NCBI GenBank assembly: GCA_029256035.1
Contig: JAQSYR010000001.1
Span: forward strand, 31,499-95,498
Reading direction: 5' to 3'
DNA from: Anaerocolumna sp.
Lineage (GTDB): Bacteria > Bacillota > Clostridia > Lachnospirales > Lachnospiraceae
DNA length: 64,000 nucleotides
Program-made: the position numbers and the translations under genes
Shown: positions 27,071 through 35,041 of the stretch, piece by piece
How the letters are laid out: every line of letters starts with the position of its first letter
How positions within the stretch are numbered: the stretch's first letter is position 1
Notes under the pieces: model-generated
What the model was told of the DNA's origin: nothing
Database searches by the model: none
Seen by the model: the letters and a program-made list of their open reading frames with translations, nothing else

Positions 27071-27247
27071 TTAATCCGAATATTTTGCTACATAATTCTC
27101 ATAATAGTCATTTACGTATTCGTTCCAATCATCATCATTGTAGTTATTTTCGTCCTCATAATAGTCATCTACATCATGGTTATCTAAAACATTTTCACAA
27201 TTATTATCTGATCGTTTTAAAAGTCTATCTTTAAAATCACTACTCAT
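27071..27247 (-). CDS. Acidic Tyr/Asn-rich small protein
   Basis: 58 residues, ATG behind AAGGAGGA. Begins MSSDFKDRLLKRSDN; the remainder is dominated by Asp, Tyr, Asn and Glu (DDYYEDENNYNDDDWNEY). Likely unstructured or a binding peptide. Function unknown. Confidence 0.6.
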   Translation of the reverse strand: MSSDFKDRLLKRSDNNCENVLDNHDVDDYYEDENNYNDDDWNEYVNDYYENYVAKYSD

Positions 27248-27290
27248 AAATCCTCCTTATAAGTCTACTTTATTTAAATTATTATTGTGT

Positions 27291-27527
27291 CTACACTCCC
27301 ATAATTCGCATAATTGTAAACCTAGCATTTTCATCTATATCTTTCCACATTTTATCCAAAAGAAAATCTCTATCTCTTTTAGTAAAACGTATTTTTATAT
27401 CACTACAAGCCATTGCTTTTTCACATCTCTTTATAAGGCTTTGAGCAACAATATTATTTATATCACTTTCATCTTGATTACATATCATAATAATATTTAT
27501 CAGGTCTTCACTGTAATAATATTTCAT
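27291..27527 (-). CDS. Hypothetical protein, 78 aa
   Basis: ATG behind AGAGGTAGA. All-helical look: DLINIIMICNQDESDIN, then FTKRDRDFLLDKMWKDIDENARFTIMRIM. No recognised family. Confidence 0.6.
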   Translation of the reverse strand: MKYYYSEDLINIIMICNQDESDINNIVAQSLIKRCEKAMACSDIKIRFTKRDRDFLLDKMWKDIDENARFTIMRIMGV

Positions 27528-27546
27528 ACTATCTACCTCTATAAGT

Positions 27547-27810
27547 TTATTTTAATTCTCTATAAGCGATACAACTACTCATACGATTCCCTTTAGCCAT
27601 CCCATTTGTCGCTTGAAAATAATCTGAACCAAAACTATTATGAACATAAATTGCATTACATCTACATGGTTGCCCATCCATATCCTCATACATTAATTCA
27701 ACTTCTTTATTCCATACTAAAGGTGATACATTTGGTTCAATAATCCCTAACTTATTCCAGTTTCTTAACTCAATTTCTTCTCTACATCTTTTCTTATTTT
27801 CTTCTGTCAT
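27547..27810 (-). CDS. Hypothetical protein, 87 aa
   Basis: ATG behind AAAGGGG. Helical start (EENKKRCREEIELRNW), then a beta-rich half (WNKEVELMYEDMDGQPCRC) ending RMSSCIAYREL. Function unknown. Confidence 0.6.
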   Translation of the reverse strand: MTEENKKRCREEIELRNWNKLGIIEPNVSPLVWNKEVELMYEDMDGQPCRCNAIYVHNSFGSDYFQATNGMAKGNRMSSCIAYRELK

Positions 27811-27855
27811 ATTTACCCCTTTCTCAAAACCGATTCAAAGAATGATCTTATAGTA

Positions 27856-28935
27856 TTATTCATCATGTTTTAGTAAGAAAAGTGGATCAACTGCCTTAAA
27901 ACTCTGTTTTCCATCTTTACTTCTAAACACGATACCTTCTCTTAATGTTGGATATAATTTACTTTCTCCATGTGCATATGCTAATATTTCTTTTACACTA
28001 TCAGGTAAGATATAATGTTCATCAATTATAGGTACAAATTTCAATCCATTCTGTTCAGCCCATTCTTTTGCTTCTACAGAGCCTAATCTTCCATTTGGAG
28101 TTAATACATTGAACACATATAAATCTGGCGCAGTAACCTTGTATTTATTTCCTTGTACATTAGCAGCTATACATTCACCTTGAATAGCCATAAACTCATT
28201 ATCACCAATATTATTTAATAACACTTGTTTAATATTATACTTCTTAGCTACAGTCCAATATGAAGAACTATCTTCATTCCAGATTCTAAGATTTCTAGAG
28301 CATACTCCAAACTCATATGTAGTCTTTTTAAATATTCGTTTACATTTTTCTTTTCTTAAAAAGAACGTTCCTGATTGACCATCAACCTTTTCTGTTGCTG
28401 TCCATTCGTTTTTGTTTTGTAAATAAAATGGTGCATTCTGAATTCTAGTTTCATCTGTTTTACTAATAAATTCTGGAAATCCTTTAGCTTGTTTCTTTGG
28501 TAATACCAACTTTCTAAACCAATTAAATTTCATTAAGAAATTAGGATATTTCTTTTTACTATCTGATGATGCTGGTGCATTTCTTTCAATGTCCATTGTT
28601 TCTTCATACTGTTTAATTCCCAAAATCTCAGTAACATCTTGATCTAATTCATAATCACCTTCTGGCAAAATACTTAATGGGAAACAAATACCCTGACTGA
28701 TTACTCCTGCCATCTTCATAGTTTTAATTCTAAACTTTTTACTTCTTAGAAATTCAAATTGTTCAGTCTCTGGCATTACACTATCAATTTCTATGTAACA
28801 GCATTTATCACCAATATTAAATTCCCCTTTTTTTACTATGCATTGCCAACCAGAAACCCCTACTAATTCAATTTTATCCCTATCTTTAATAGGACTTAAC
28901 CATTCAATTTTTTCAATATGCGCTAATTTTCTCAT
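27856..28935 (-). CDS. RNA ligase, N-terminal OB-fold type
   Basis: 359 residues. An OB-fold-like N-terminus (MRKLAHIEKIEWLSPI ... GWQCIVKKGEFNIGDKCCYIE) precedes the nucleotidyltransferase core. The nucleophile lies in EKVDGQSG (Lys ~183), with later motifs EFGVCSRN, MAIQGECI and REGIVFRSKDGKQSFKA. This is the layout of DRB0094/Rnl5-like RNA ligases, which seal RNA ends and in phages repair tRNAs cut by host defence. Ribosome site is weak (AGAAAGAG); its start overlaps the end of a broken homing endonuclease, and a truncated copy of its own N-terminus lies ~600 bp upstream. Confidence 0.85.
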   Translation of the reverse strand: MRKLAHIEKIEWLSPIKDRDKIELVGVSGWQCIVKKGEFNIGDKCCYIEIDSVMPETEQFEFLRSKKFRIKTMKMAGVISQGICFPLSILPEGDYELDQDVTEILGIKQYEETMDIERNAPASSDSKKKYPNFLMKFNWFRKLVLPKKQAKGFPEFISKTDETRIQNAPFYLQNKNEWTATEKVDGQSGTFFLRKEKCKRIFKKTTYEFGVCSRNLRIWNEDSSSYWTVAKKYNIKQVLLNNIGDNEFMAIQGECIAANVQGNKYKVTAPDLYVFNVLTPNGRLGSVEAKEWAEQNGLKFVPIIDEHYILPDSVKEILAYAHGESKLYPTLREGIVFRSKDGKQSFKAVDPLFLLKHDE

Positions 28936-29530
28936 CATTATATATACCATCTCTTTCTAAATATTCTATTGCATTTTTCATAACTAAAGTATTATCCTTA
29001 AACATACCAAGTGCAGAATTACAATTCTTACATATGATTCCGCGTATAATTTGTGTTTCATGGTTATGATCGATACATGGTCTTTTTGAATTATCTTCTT
29101 TATCAAATAAGACATTACACAAGCAACATTTGTTATTTTGTTTATCTAATAAATCTTTATATTGTTCAAGTGAAATATTATATCTACTTTTTAAAGAATA
29201 CCTATCTATACCAAATTCTTATATATCTTTTTCTCTTTGTAATCTTTGATTATTAATAGTTCTTTTATAAATTTTATCTTTGTTTTCCTGAAAATATTTT
29301 GCTTTATATTCCTTAATGCGTTTCTTTTGTTCTTCGGCATTTACTCTTTTTATACACCCACATGATTTACTTCTTTCAAGAATTAAAGCCTTTCCTTCTA
29401 CTTGCTTTCTTTCTCCACAAATACAGTTGCACATGTAAACATCAGAACCGTTCTTGTCTTTGTAACATTCTGAATCAACAGTCCAATTATTGTATTTATC
29501 ACCAATTTTTAAACCACTATATTTACCCAT
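28913..29530 (-). pseudogene. Broken endonuclease-VII-type homing endonuclease (in-frame TAA)
   Basis: One frame runs from ATG at 29528-29530 to 28913 but is cut by a single TAA at 29219-29221. Before it: MGKYSGLKIGDKYNNW, a zinc region (CNCICGERK ... SCGCIK), then a basic helix. After it, in the same frame: EFGIDRYSLKSRYNISLEQY, KCCLCNVL, and the endonuclease VII core CIDHNHETQIIRGIICKNCNSALGM ending in AIEYLERDG. Each side completes the other, so this is one gene with a nonsense mutation. It sits exactly at the 5' end of the RNA ligase gene. Confidence 0.85.
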
Positions 29531-29595
29531 TACATCCACATTCCTTCAATTGGCATCATATCACTTACTACTTTAACACTTGCTAATTTCCTCAT
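29530..29595 (-). pseudogene. Stranded 5' fragment of the RNA ligase gene
   Basis: A 21-codon frame with a strong AAAGGAG site: MRKLASVKVVSDMMPIEG then three residues and TAA. The intact ligase begins MRKLAHIEKIEWLSPI. The similarity and the better ribosome site indicate that this is the original start, cut off when the endonuclease gene inserted. Its TAA overlaps the endonuclease ATG (TAATG), so ribosomes could pass on to it. Confidence 0.7.
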
Positions 29596-29635
29596 TATTC
29601 TCTCCTTTCAAATTCCAAATGAAATGCGCTTTTGA

Positions 29636-30433
29636 TTACCTTTTCAGTAGTAAATAAACCGACATATCTTTTGATAATCCCTCTTCTTGAAATGCTTTTA
29701 CTTTATTAATCAATTCGTCGAATCTAGTATAATCATATGATGGCTCATAAATATAAAATGGATTTCTTACAGGCTTTGAAATATATTGGTTTGGATAATA
29801 TATGTTACTATAAGAATTTGCCTCTATGTATCTTCTCTTATTTTCAGACTCTATTTCTTCGATTTTCTTATTTATATCATCATATAAGATATTAGAAAAT
29901 GTTTCTCCATAACCAGCATCTGACATAATACTCATAAAATACTTTCTGTAAAATTTCTTAATACCAATTTCACTTAGTTCATTCCATTCATTTTTGTTAT
30001 GTACAAATGAATATTTTTTAATAATAAATTTTTCTAATTCTTTATATCCTAATTCTTCTGTAAAAATAATTTCTTTGGCAGTGAATTTATTGTCGCCCGA
30101 CTCCCATTTATCTTTAATTACTAGACATTTTACCTTGAAAAATCTATTACCATTATCTAATGAATAGTATCCAAAAACATTACTTAATTCTTTACAGAAG
30201 TGAAACCCTGATTCACATAATTCAATTTTACCTTCGTGTTCATACGTCTTATTTAACTCATATTGCATATCACGGCACTTCATGTCTTTATCTGTACCTT
30301 TATAACCTTCTACCCAAATCCATTCTTCTTCTGTTTTGTCAGTTTTTTCTTCATTTCCTTCTAATGTGTTATTTTCATTTGTATTAATTTCATATTCATT
30401 ATGTGTTGTATCTTCTTTCTTTTTAAAAAACAT
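29636..30433 (-). CDS. Phage protein with DUF7666-like domain
   Basis: 265 residues, ATG behind GAGGAG. Acidic linker, then WVEGYKGTDKDMKCRDMQYE ... CESGFHFCKELSNVFGYY ... GNRFFKVKCLV, a pattern I know from phage proteins with a 'KGF...C..GFHFC' core (DUF7666). The C-terminal half is helical and charged. No enzymatic motif. Role unknown. Confidence 0.65.
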   Translation of the reverse strand: MFFKKKEDTTHNEYEINTNENNTLEGNEEKTDKTEEEWIWVEGYKGTDKDMKCRDMQYELNKTYEHEGKIELCESGFHFCKELSNVFGYYSLDNGNRFFKVKCLVIKDKWESGDNKFTAKEIIFTEELGYKELEKFIIKKYSFVHNKNEWNELSEIGIKKFYRKYFMSIMSDAGYGETFSNILYDDINKKIEEIESENKRRYIEANSYSNIYYPNQYISKPVRNPFYIYEPSYDYTRFDELINKVKAFQEEGLSKDMSVYLLLKR

Positions 30434-30475
30434 ATTATTCTCCTCTCTTTATAACCAAACAACCATTTGTTGTGC

Positions 30476-30694
30476 TTATTTATCTTTCAATAAACCACTT
30501 TTTACTAAATTTTGCCTAATTACTTCCATTACCATACTTTCAAGATTTTCTTTAATACCTGCACCATCATAAATAGTATCTAATTCTTTTTCTATATATT
30601 CAGCTAAAATTTCAGTAAAATCTAAATCATTAATTGCCTTCTTAATCTTTTTATTAATTAATTCTTTGTGTTCATCTGTTAAAATACTTTCCAC
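30476..30694 (-). CDS. Hypothetical helical protein, 72 aa
   Basis: GTG start 8 nt after AAAGGAG. All-helical (LTDEHKELINKKIKKAIND, LAEYIEKELDTIYDGAG). Function unknown. Confidence 0.6.
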   Translation of the reverse strand: MESILTDEHKELINKKIKKAINDLDFTEILAEYIEKELDTIYDGAGIKENLESMVMEVIRQNLVKSGLLKDK

Positions 30695-30744
30695 AACATT
30701 CTCCTTTTATAATCATTTTAATAGTTTATTATTATCTTCTATCT

Positions 30745-31017
30745 TTAGCATCTCATACTTACATATTCATCCCATTCGTACATTTTCTTTAATCTGTTAC
30801 CAACTCCATAAAACTTATCGTTCTTATATGTATTTTCTTCTTCATCTACCAATAAATCAATTAACTTCAAGTCTTCACTGTCACACTCTGGACAGGAACA
30901 TTTATATGTCTCATGCTCTGTTTGCACCTTTCTTATTTTATTGCTATAAAATATTGTGTTACAAGACTGGCATTGGTACACTCCTTTCTGATTTGACGTT
31001 TTTATATTTCTCACCAC
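30745..31017 (-). CDS. Zinc-ribbon protein, first gene after promoter 31116-31144
   Basis: ~90 residues. CQSCNTIF ... CSCPECDSEDLKLI is a four-Cys zinc ribbon; the tail is acidic then aromatic. As with the gene at 21301, the GTG codons at the 5' end lie in the AGGTGGTGA ribosome site, and ATA (31003-31005) is at a more normal distance. Its start is therefore uncertain. Confidence 0.6.
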   Translation of the reverse strand: MVRNIKTSNQKGVYQCQSCNTIFYSNKIRKVQTEHETYKCSCPECDSEDLKLIDLLVDEEENTYKNDKFYGVGNRLKKMYEWDEYVSMRC

Positions 31018-31115
31018 CTGTCTATTTAGTTTTATATTTCGTTTATTATTATCTTCTTTATGTATTTATATATTAGATACTTGGTTAATATCTTATATGC
31101 CATGCTGACTATCTA

Positions 31116-31144
31116 ATATTACCATATGTAATTCAGCTTGTCAA
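31116..31144 (-). promoter_or_regulatory. Promoter, minus strand
   Basis: TTGACA (31139-31144), 17-bp spacer, TAATAT (31116-31121), with an exact mirror element (31149-31165) 4 bp upstream. A 9-bp inverted repeat TATTAGATA (31071-31079)/TATCTAATA (31110-31118) overlaps the -10 box, in the same geometry as at ligA. Confidence 0.88.
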
Positions 31145-31166
31145 TAGATGTTTATTATTATTTGTA

Positions 31167-31553
31167 TTAAATGTATTCACCATATATGTGACCGCTTAGT
31201 ACACCTTCTTTTTGTAAATATTTCATCCACTCTTCCACTTGTTCTCGAACGATTAAAGAAATTTCATGTCTATCATTACGCTCTAACATATATTGATAAT
31301 CAAAAGGTTGGCAAAAGTCATTATCCAATACATCAATTCTAAGATCATCATGATTATCCTTTGTAATTGAAACACCAAAAGAAATTTCAAAATTTCTGTA
31401 TCTCTTCTCATTTGGAAACTTAATCATCTTACAAAAATACCATCTTTCATTACAAAAGTCTGTGAATCCAAGTTTTCTCATCTTCTCTTCTGGTAGAATG
31501 TGTGCTTTAATATTAGCGTTTACACCATGTTCATTTAATTTAACTTCTGACAT
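31167..31553 (-). CDS. Hypothetical protein, 128 aa
   Basis: ATG behind AAAGGAAAA. Begins MSEVKLNEHGVNANIKA; contains GFTDFCNERWYFCKMIKF and a SFGVSITKDNHDDLRIDVLD stretch, beta-rich, resembling phage proteins of unknown role. C-terminal helix RHEISLIVREQVEEWMKYLQ. Confidence 0.6.
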   Translation of the reverse strand: MSEVKLNEHGVNANIKAHILPEEKMRKLGFTDFCNERWYFCKMIKFPNEKRYRNFEISFGVSITKDNHDDLRIDVLDNDFCQPFDYQYMLERNDRHEISLIVREQVEEWMKYLQKEGVLSGHIYGEYI

Positions 31554-31604
31554 TATTTATTTTCCTTTCTAACTTCAAATTGAAGCCACATTTTATTCGC
31601 TATT

Positions 31605-32039
31605 TTATAAATAACAAACCAATATTTCTACTTCCATATCATTAAATACATCTTTAATAATTTCTTTTACTTTATCCCACTGTAATCTATCTAATCCACA
31701 GCCAATTTTAGGAATTGCAAGCTTAGTTACCATACCATCAAAGAATAACATTTCTTGTTTCATAGATTCCAAAGATTGTCTTAATGTTTCATATGTAGGT
31801 TTATTCCAGTACTTTTCTTTTGTAATCAAATTGAATACTCTATCCTTAGACAAACAATATCCATTTCCATTCCAATTATTAATCTTGTACTTTTTTATCA
31901 ATTCATTTTTCATGTTATATCGTTTGTTAAACTCAACTACGATTCCTTTACCCATACCAAAATCAGCACTAATGCAATGAGCAAAATAGTAATCTTCTGG
32001 AACATTAAATAAATCTCTCTTTTCTTCTTTTAATACCAT
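31605..32039 (-). CDS. Macrodomain protein (ADP-ribose binding)
   Basis: 144 residues, ATG behind AAAGGAG. Macrodomain signatures: FAHCISADFGMGKGIVVEFN, ETLRQSLESMKQEM, and LAIPKIGCGLDRLQWDKVKEII (the P-I-G-C-G-L loop). Family members bind ADP-ribose and some remove it from proteins, nucleic acids or ADP-ribose-phosphate. In a phage this could counter ADP-ribosylating host defences or toxins, which is inference. It sits in an operon of small unknown genes. Confidence 0.88.
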   Translation of the reverse strand: MVLKEEKRDLFNVPEDYYFAHCISADFGMGKGIVVEFNKRYNMKNELIKKYKINNWNGNGYCLSKDRVFNLITKEKYWNKPTYETLRQSLESMKQEMLFFDGMVTKLAIPKIGCGLDRLQWDKVKEIIKDVFNDMEVEILVCYL

Positions 32040-32127
32040 CTAAATTCTCCTTTCAAAAAGAACATCAATCATATAATTGGTTATGTTATTTATGTTCCCA
32101 CATTTCATAATCTTCTTCTTGATCTAA

Positions 32128-32400
32128 TTATGTACATATATCACAAGTGTGAGGATGTTGTTTGCCTTGATGTTTACACGTAGAACAATTAATAACTGTT
32201 AATTCAGCGTATACTTCATTATGCATTTTATAATTAGCACATTGTTCTTCTGCAGCGTACCATTCGCTTACGCCTTCCTCAAAGGTTTCGCATTTTCCTT
32301 CTTTACTAATCTCGATTCTTTCTTCATTTAAATTTCTCATACAATTGTCTTCCCAATAGAATTTACATCTATCATTCATACACATTACATTAATTGCCAT
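32128..32400 (-). CDS. Cys-rich phage protein (DUF1540-like start)
   Basis: 90 residues, ATG behind AAAGGAG. CMNDRCKFYWEDNCMRN ... KCETF resembles the DUF1540 cysteine pattern, and a second cluster ends the protein (CSTCKHQGKQHPHTCDIC). Probably binds two zinc ions. Function unknown. Confidence 0.7.
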   Translation of the reverse strand: MAINVMCMNDRCKFYWEDNCMRNLNEERIEISKEGKCETFEEGVSEWYAAEEQCANYKMHNEVYAELTVINCSTCKHQGKQHPHTCDICT

Positions 32401-32448
32401 TGTTTTTCTCCTTTCTAAAAAAAGATTACCAAATACCAGTTTGATGTT

Positions 32449-32706
32449 CTATGACAATAATTTAGGTAATTCTATTTTATCTCCAGTTTCTCTATGTATA
32501 TAAATATCATGACCAAATTCAAAAACATCAAAACCAAACTTTTTGTTTTTTCCGTGTGTATAAAGTTTACTTTCTTCTTCTGTTAGTTTTTCAGATAACA
32601 TTCCATTATTACTAATAGAACCATCACTATTGCCTACCCAATACTTACCTGTGGATTCAAATGTAACTATATATTCATCTTTGTTTATCTTTATTGTTTT
32701 ATTCAT
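32449..32706 (-). CDS. Hypothetical protein, 85 aa
   Basis: ATG behind AAAGGAT. Beta-rich: KTIKINKDEYIVTFESTGKYWVG, later FGFDVFEFGHDIYIHR. Function unknown. Confidence 0.6.
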   Translation of the reverse strand: MNKTIKINKDEYIVTFESTGKYWVGNSDGSISNNGMLSEKLTEEESKLYTHGKNKKFGFDVFEFGHDIYIHRETGDKIELPKLLS

Positions 32707-32749
32707 AATATCCTTTCTAACTCCTCGTAAAAATTTAATTTTATTTGCC

Positions 32750-32983
32750 TTACTCTTGTTCTGGGAATATACCTAATACACTTCCATTATTTTTATCTCT
32801 TAACACAAATCCGTCAAGAGTATCGGTTAATTTTTCAAACCACAAATCCATACCTGCAAATTCTCTAATTAATCCATATTTTAATATTGAAACATTTAAA
32901 TTGTTTTTCTTATCAATTATTTCTTCTAACTTATTTGCAATTCTATTTATTTCATCATCTGTTAATATTAATTCGGTTTTCAT
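32750..32983 (-). CDS. Hypothetical protein, 77 aa
   Basis: Start at MKTELILTDDEINRIANKL, 5 nt after AAAGGAGAT; an earlier in-frame ATG precedes the ribosome site. N-terminal helix pair, C-terminal beta segment (DGFVLRDKNNGSVLGIFPE). Function unknown. Confidence 0.6.
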   Translation of the reverse strand: MKTELILTDDEINRIANKLEEIIDKKNNLNVSILKYGLIREFAGMDLWFEKLTDTLDGFVLRDKNNGSVLGIFPEQE

Positions 32984-33030
32984 TATATCTCCTTTCCGTA
33001 TCAATGTCTACTGTGATTTACAATTATTAT

Positions 33031-33174
33031 TCATCGCATCGTCATAATTTTTACGTACATATCTTGTAATTTAATTCTCCATTCATCAATATTATTTTTA
33101 CATATATCAGAGACTAGTTGTTTTGCTTCATCTGGCTCTAATAAACTGTTTTCATACTTTGATATTTTATTCAT
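33031..33174 (-). CDS. Small hypothetical protein, 47 aa
   Basis: MNKISKYENSLLEPDEAKQL ... NNIDEWRIKLQDMY. It has no ribosome site of its own; its ATG overlaps the stop of the mini-gene upstream (ATGA), implying translational coupling. Confidence 0.5.
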   Translation of the reverse strand: MNKISKYENSLLEPDEAKQLVSDICKNNIDEWRIKLQDMYVKIMTMR

Positions 33175-33245
33175 ATATACGCCCATACCATGTCCATAAA
33201 TTCATAGTCTTGATAAGTATGGTCTTTGCCTGTTAATCTGTCTAT
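33171..33245 (-). CDS. 24-codon mini-gene with apparent ATA start
   Basis: Behind AGAAAGGA, 10 nt on, comes ATA and then DRLTGKDHTYQDYEFMDMV and a TGA. 'MDRLTG' is a frequent opening of small phage proteins. Because the next cistron depends on it for coupling, it is probably translated. It may also be a truncated remnant. Confidence 0.4.
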   Translation of the reverse strand: MDRLTGKDHTYQDYEFMDMVWAYI

Positions 33246-33313
33246 TGTAATCACTTCCTTTCTAATAAGACGATAAATTCTTGTATTGATTAACTTTTAT
33301 AAATGTAGTGTAA

Positions 33314-33652
33314 TTACTTATAGCTATCACAGATATCAGTTTCGTCTTTGTATTCACCGTTACACTTACATTCTATACAATACCCTCTTTCTGACTCACA
33401 TACCTGCATTCCATTTCTGCAAGTGTTACAACATTTATCATCTTCAATATCAATATTGATTCTCATGTTATCTCTTCTTTCAAAACTATCACACATGCTT
33501 CCGTCGCACATATACAACTCTCCATCATGTTTTAGGAATTCAACGCCATATTCATTTATATATGTATTATTTAATTCCTCTTCGTCGACTTCAATTGTTT
33601 TAGTGGATTCGCAAAATCCATTCCAATCATTAACTCGTATACTCTTTTTCAT
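33314..33652 (-). CDS. Cys-rich protein, 112 aa
   Basis: Start at MKKSIRVNDWNGF behind AAAGGAG. Beta-rich N-terminus and a C-terminal cysteine cluster (CCNTCRNGMQVCESERGYCIEC) that is probably a zinc site. Function unknown. Confidence 0.65.
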   Translation of the reverse strand: MKKSIRVNDWNGFCESTKTIEVDEEELNNTYINEYGVEFLKHDGELYMCDGSMCDSFERRDNMRINIDIEDDKCCNTCRNGMQVCESERGYCIECKCNGEYKDETDICDSYK

Positions 33653-33690
33653 ATACTCTCCTTTCAAATGACAAGCAAATTACTCTTCTA

Positions 33691-33849
33691 TCAACTATCA
33701 AATACTTTATTATAACTACTCTGATCACTTGGTAAAATTTCATTAATACCACACTCGACAGCCATTTCTTCAAATTCTTCTACAGTCTGTTTCTCAAAGA
33801 AATCATCAATTCTTTTTAATTCTTCTTCAATGGTACGTCCATTAACCAT
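33691..33849 (-). CDS. Small acidic protein, 52 aa
   Basis: ATG behind AAAGGAG. MVNGRTIEEELKRIDDFFEK then EEFEEMAVECGINEIL; helical. Function unknown. Confidence 0.55.
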   Translation of the reverse strand: MVNGRTIEEELKRIDDFFEKQTVEEFEEMAVECGINEILPSDQSSYNKVFDS

Positions 33850-33884
33850 ATATTATCTCCTTTCTAAACTGTTAATAAGCGTAT

Positions 33885-34034
33885 TCATTTATCTGCTTTT
33901 TTACAATAACCAGTTAATCCAATAAATACAGGCTTAAAAGGATTCTTGTAACACTTATATCCACTCGTTATAATTGATTCGCCATTTATGTATTTTGAAA
34001 ATATACAGTTATAACAACACCTTTTCTTTTTCAT
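33885..34034 (-). CDS. Small Cys-rich protein, 49 aa
   Basis: ATG behind AGAAAGGAA. MKKKRCCYNCIFSKYINGE ... GYKCYKNPFKPVFIGLTGYCKK, with five cysteines in two knuckles, a typical mini zinc protein of Clostridia phages. Confidence 0.65.
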   Translation of the reverse strand: MKKKRCCYNCIFSKYINGESIITSGYKCYKNPFKPVFIGLTGYCKKADK

Positions 34035-34079
34035 TTATATTCCTTTCTTATATTATAATATTAATCGTATTTGCTTTGA

Positions 34080-34256
34080 TTATTTATCTTTTATTCCTAA
34101 TAACTTCTTATAATGTTTAATATTATTTGTATATAATTTAATCTTTTCCTCATTACAATCTTCTTCTGCCTTAATTAACAACTTTTCATTATAAGCTAAA
34201 AATACCTTATAACTTCTCTCTTCTGTATCATCTAATATTTTATTCTTTTCACCCAT
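34080..34256 (-). CDS. Small helical protein, 58 aa, preceded by short upstream reading frames
   Basis: MGEKNKILDDTEERSYKVFL, then coiled-coil-like. Its ATG follows GGAG by 7 nt. A stronger GAGGAGG site just upstream serves two very short frames (7 and 14 codons) that overlap this start, so a leader-peptide arrangement is possible. First gene after promoter 34317-34345. Confidence 0.55.
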   Translation of the reverse strand: MGEKNKILDDTEERSYKVFLAYNEKLLIKAEEDCNEEKIKLYTNNIKHYKKLLGIKDK

Positions 34257-34316
34257 CTCTTATCTCCGCCATTCATATATCCTCCTCATTTTTATTATTT
34301 GTTCTTCATGTGTATA

Positions 34317-34345
34317 ATATTACCACACAAAATTCATAATGTCAA
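34317..34345 (-). promoter_or_regulatory. Promoter, minus strand
   Basis: TTGACA (34340-34345), 17-bp spacer, TAATAT (34317-34322); exact mirror element at 34351-34367, 5 bp upstream. Confidence 0.88.
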
Positions 34346-34438
34346 CTATATGTTTATTATTATTTGTATTAAATTTAATAATAATAAAATTACAGGCAGC
34401 CATATTACAGACTGCCATGTGAACTATATATTATTTAA

Positions 34439-34744
34439 CTACTTTACAGGAAAGATAAACGTTTGTCTGCCGTCTTTGAATATCAGCTTGTACAATTCTG
34501 GATTATAAGTAATAGTTATGATTTCAATAGATTCAGTTAAAAAGCATTTTATAATTTCATCATTAAAATCAATAAACATGATAACTCCGCTATCTATATC
34601 AACTTTTGATAATTCTATAGTATGCTGTTTTTCTACTCCTGATTTATCAATATCTACAATATTATATATATTCAAGCCTCGCTCATATGTATTAATTCCA
34701 ATAATCTCTTCCAATTCAAATAATTTTTCTTCCATAATTCCCAT
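34439..34744 (-). CDS. Hypothetical protein, 101 aa
   Basis: Start at MGIMEEKLFELEE; the six codons before it contain the GGGAGG ribosome site. Beta-rich remainder (TIELSKVDIDSGVIMFIDFN, YKLIFKDGRQTFIFPV). Its 5' side abuts the plus-strand small-RNA unit at 34773-34884. Function unknown. Confidence 0.6.
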   Translation of the reverse strand: MGIMEEKLFELEEIIGINTYERGLNIYNIVDIDKSGVEKQHTIELSKVDIDSGVIMFIDFNDEIIKCFLTESIEIITITYNPELYKLIFKDGRQTFIFPVK

Positions 34745-34772
34745 AAATATAAATCCTCCCATAATTTAATTA

Positions 34773-34801
34773 TTGCGTGATAGGAAGATTTGTATTATAA
34801 T
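34773..34801 (+). promoter_or_regulatory. Plus-strand promoter of a small RNA
   Basis: TTGCGT (34773-34778), exact 17-bp spacer, perfect TATAAT (34796-34801). It faces away from all neighbouring genes, which are on the minus strand. Confidence 0.65.
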
Positions 34802-34807
34802 TAAATC

Positions 34808-34884
34808 ATACCTATACACTATTTTAATTGGTATTTGTTAGAAGCACAGTCAGCCGACCAAAGTTTTCTGTGCTTCTTTTTTTA
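34808..34884 (+). ncRNA. Candidate ~77-nt small RNA on the plus strand
   Basis: Lies between the promoter at 34773-34801 and a perfect intrinsic terminator (34840-34884). The 5' half (about 30 nt) contains CCTATACACTATTTTAATTGG. No reading frame with a ribosome site. Antisense to nothing annotated, in the gap between the MrpR-like gene and 34439-34744. A regulatory RNA for the lysis/lysogeny region is possible but unproven. Confidence 0.55.
34840..34884 (+). terminator. Intrinsic terminator (plus strand)
   Basis: Perfect 10-bp stem AGAAGCACAG/CTGTGCTTCT with an 18-nt loop, followed by a run of seven T (34877-34883). Only the plus-strand orientation has the U-tract. Confidence 0.88.
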
Positions 34885-35016
34885 TACTGTTTAGCAATTT
34901 CCGAACATTTGTTCTTTGTTCTTATATTATACTATATTGAAAATAATTTTTCAAGTTATTATATAAATTGTTTTATTTATTAGTGTTTGTTTTTATTTAT
35001 ATTTGTTTAAAATATT

Positions 35017-35034
35017 GGGTGGAATTCACCACCC
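35017..35034 (-). terminator. Terminator after the MrpR-like gene
   Basis: 6-bp GC-rich stem GGGTGG/CCACCC with an AATTCA loop, 8 bp past the stop codon, followed on the minus strand by AATATTTT. Modest U-richness. The region from here to 34884 has no gene. Confidence 0.65.
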
Positions 35035-35041
35035 TTTATTT

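Noticed and set aside
29219..29221. Genome-wide TAA recoding
   Set aside because: TAA ends many intact long genes here (ligA, RecD-like, others), so simple reassignment is not possible; kept only as a check for suppression.
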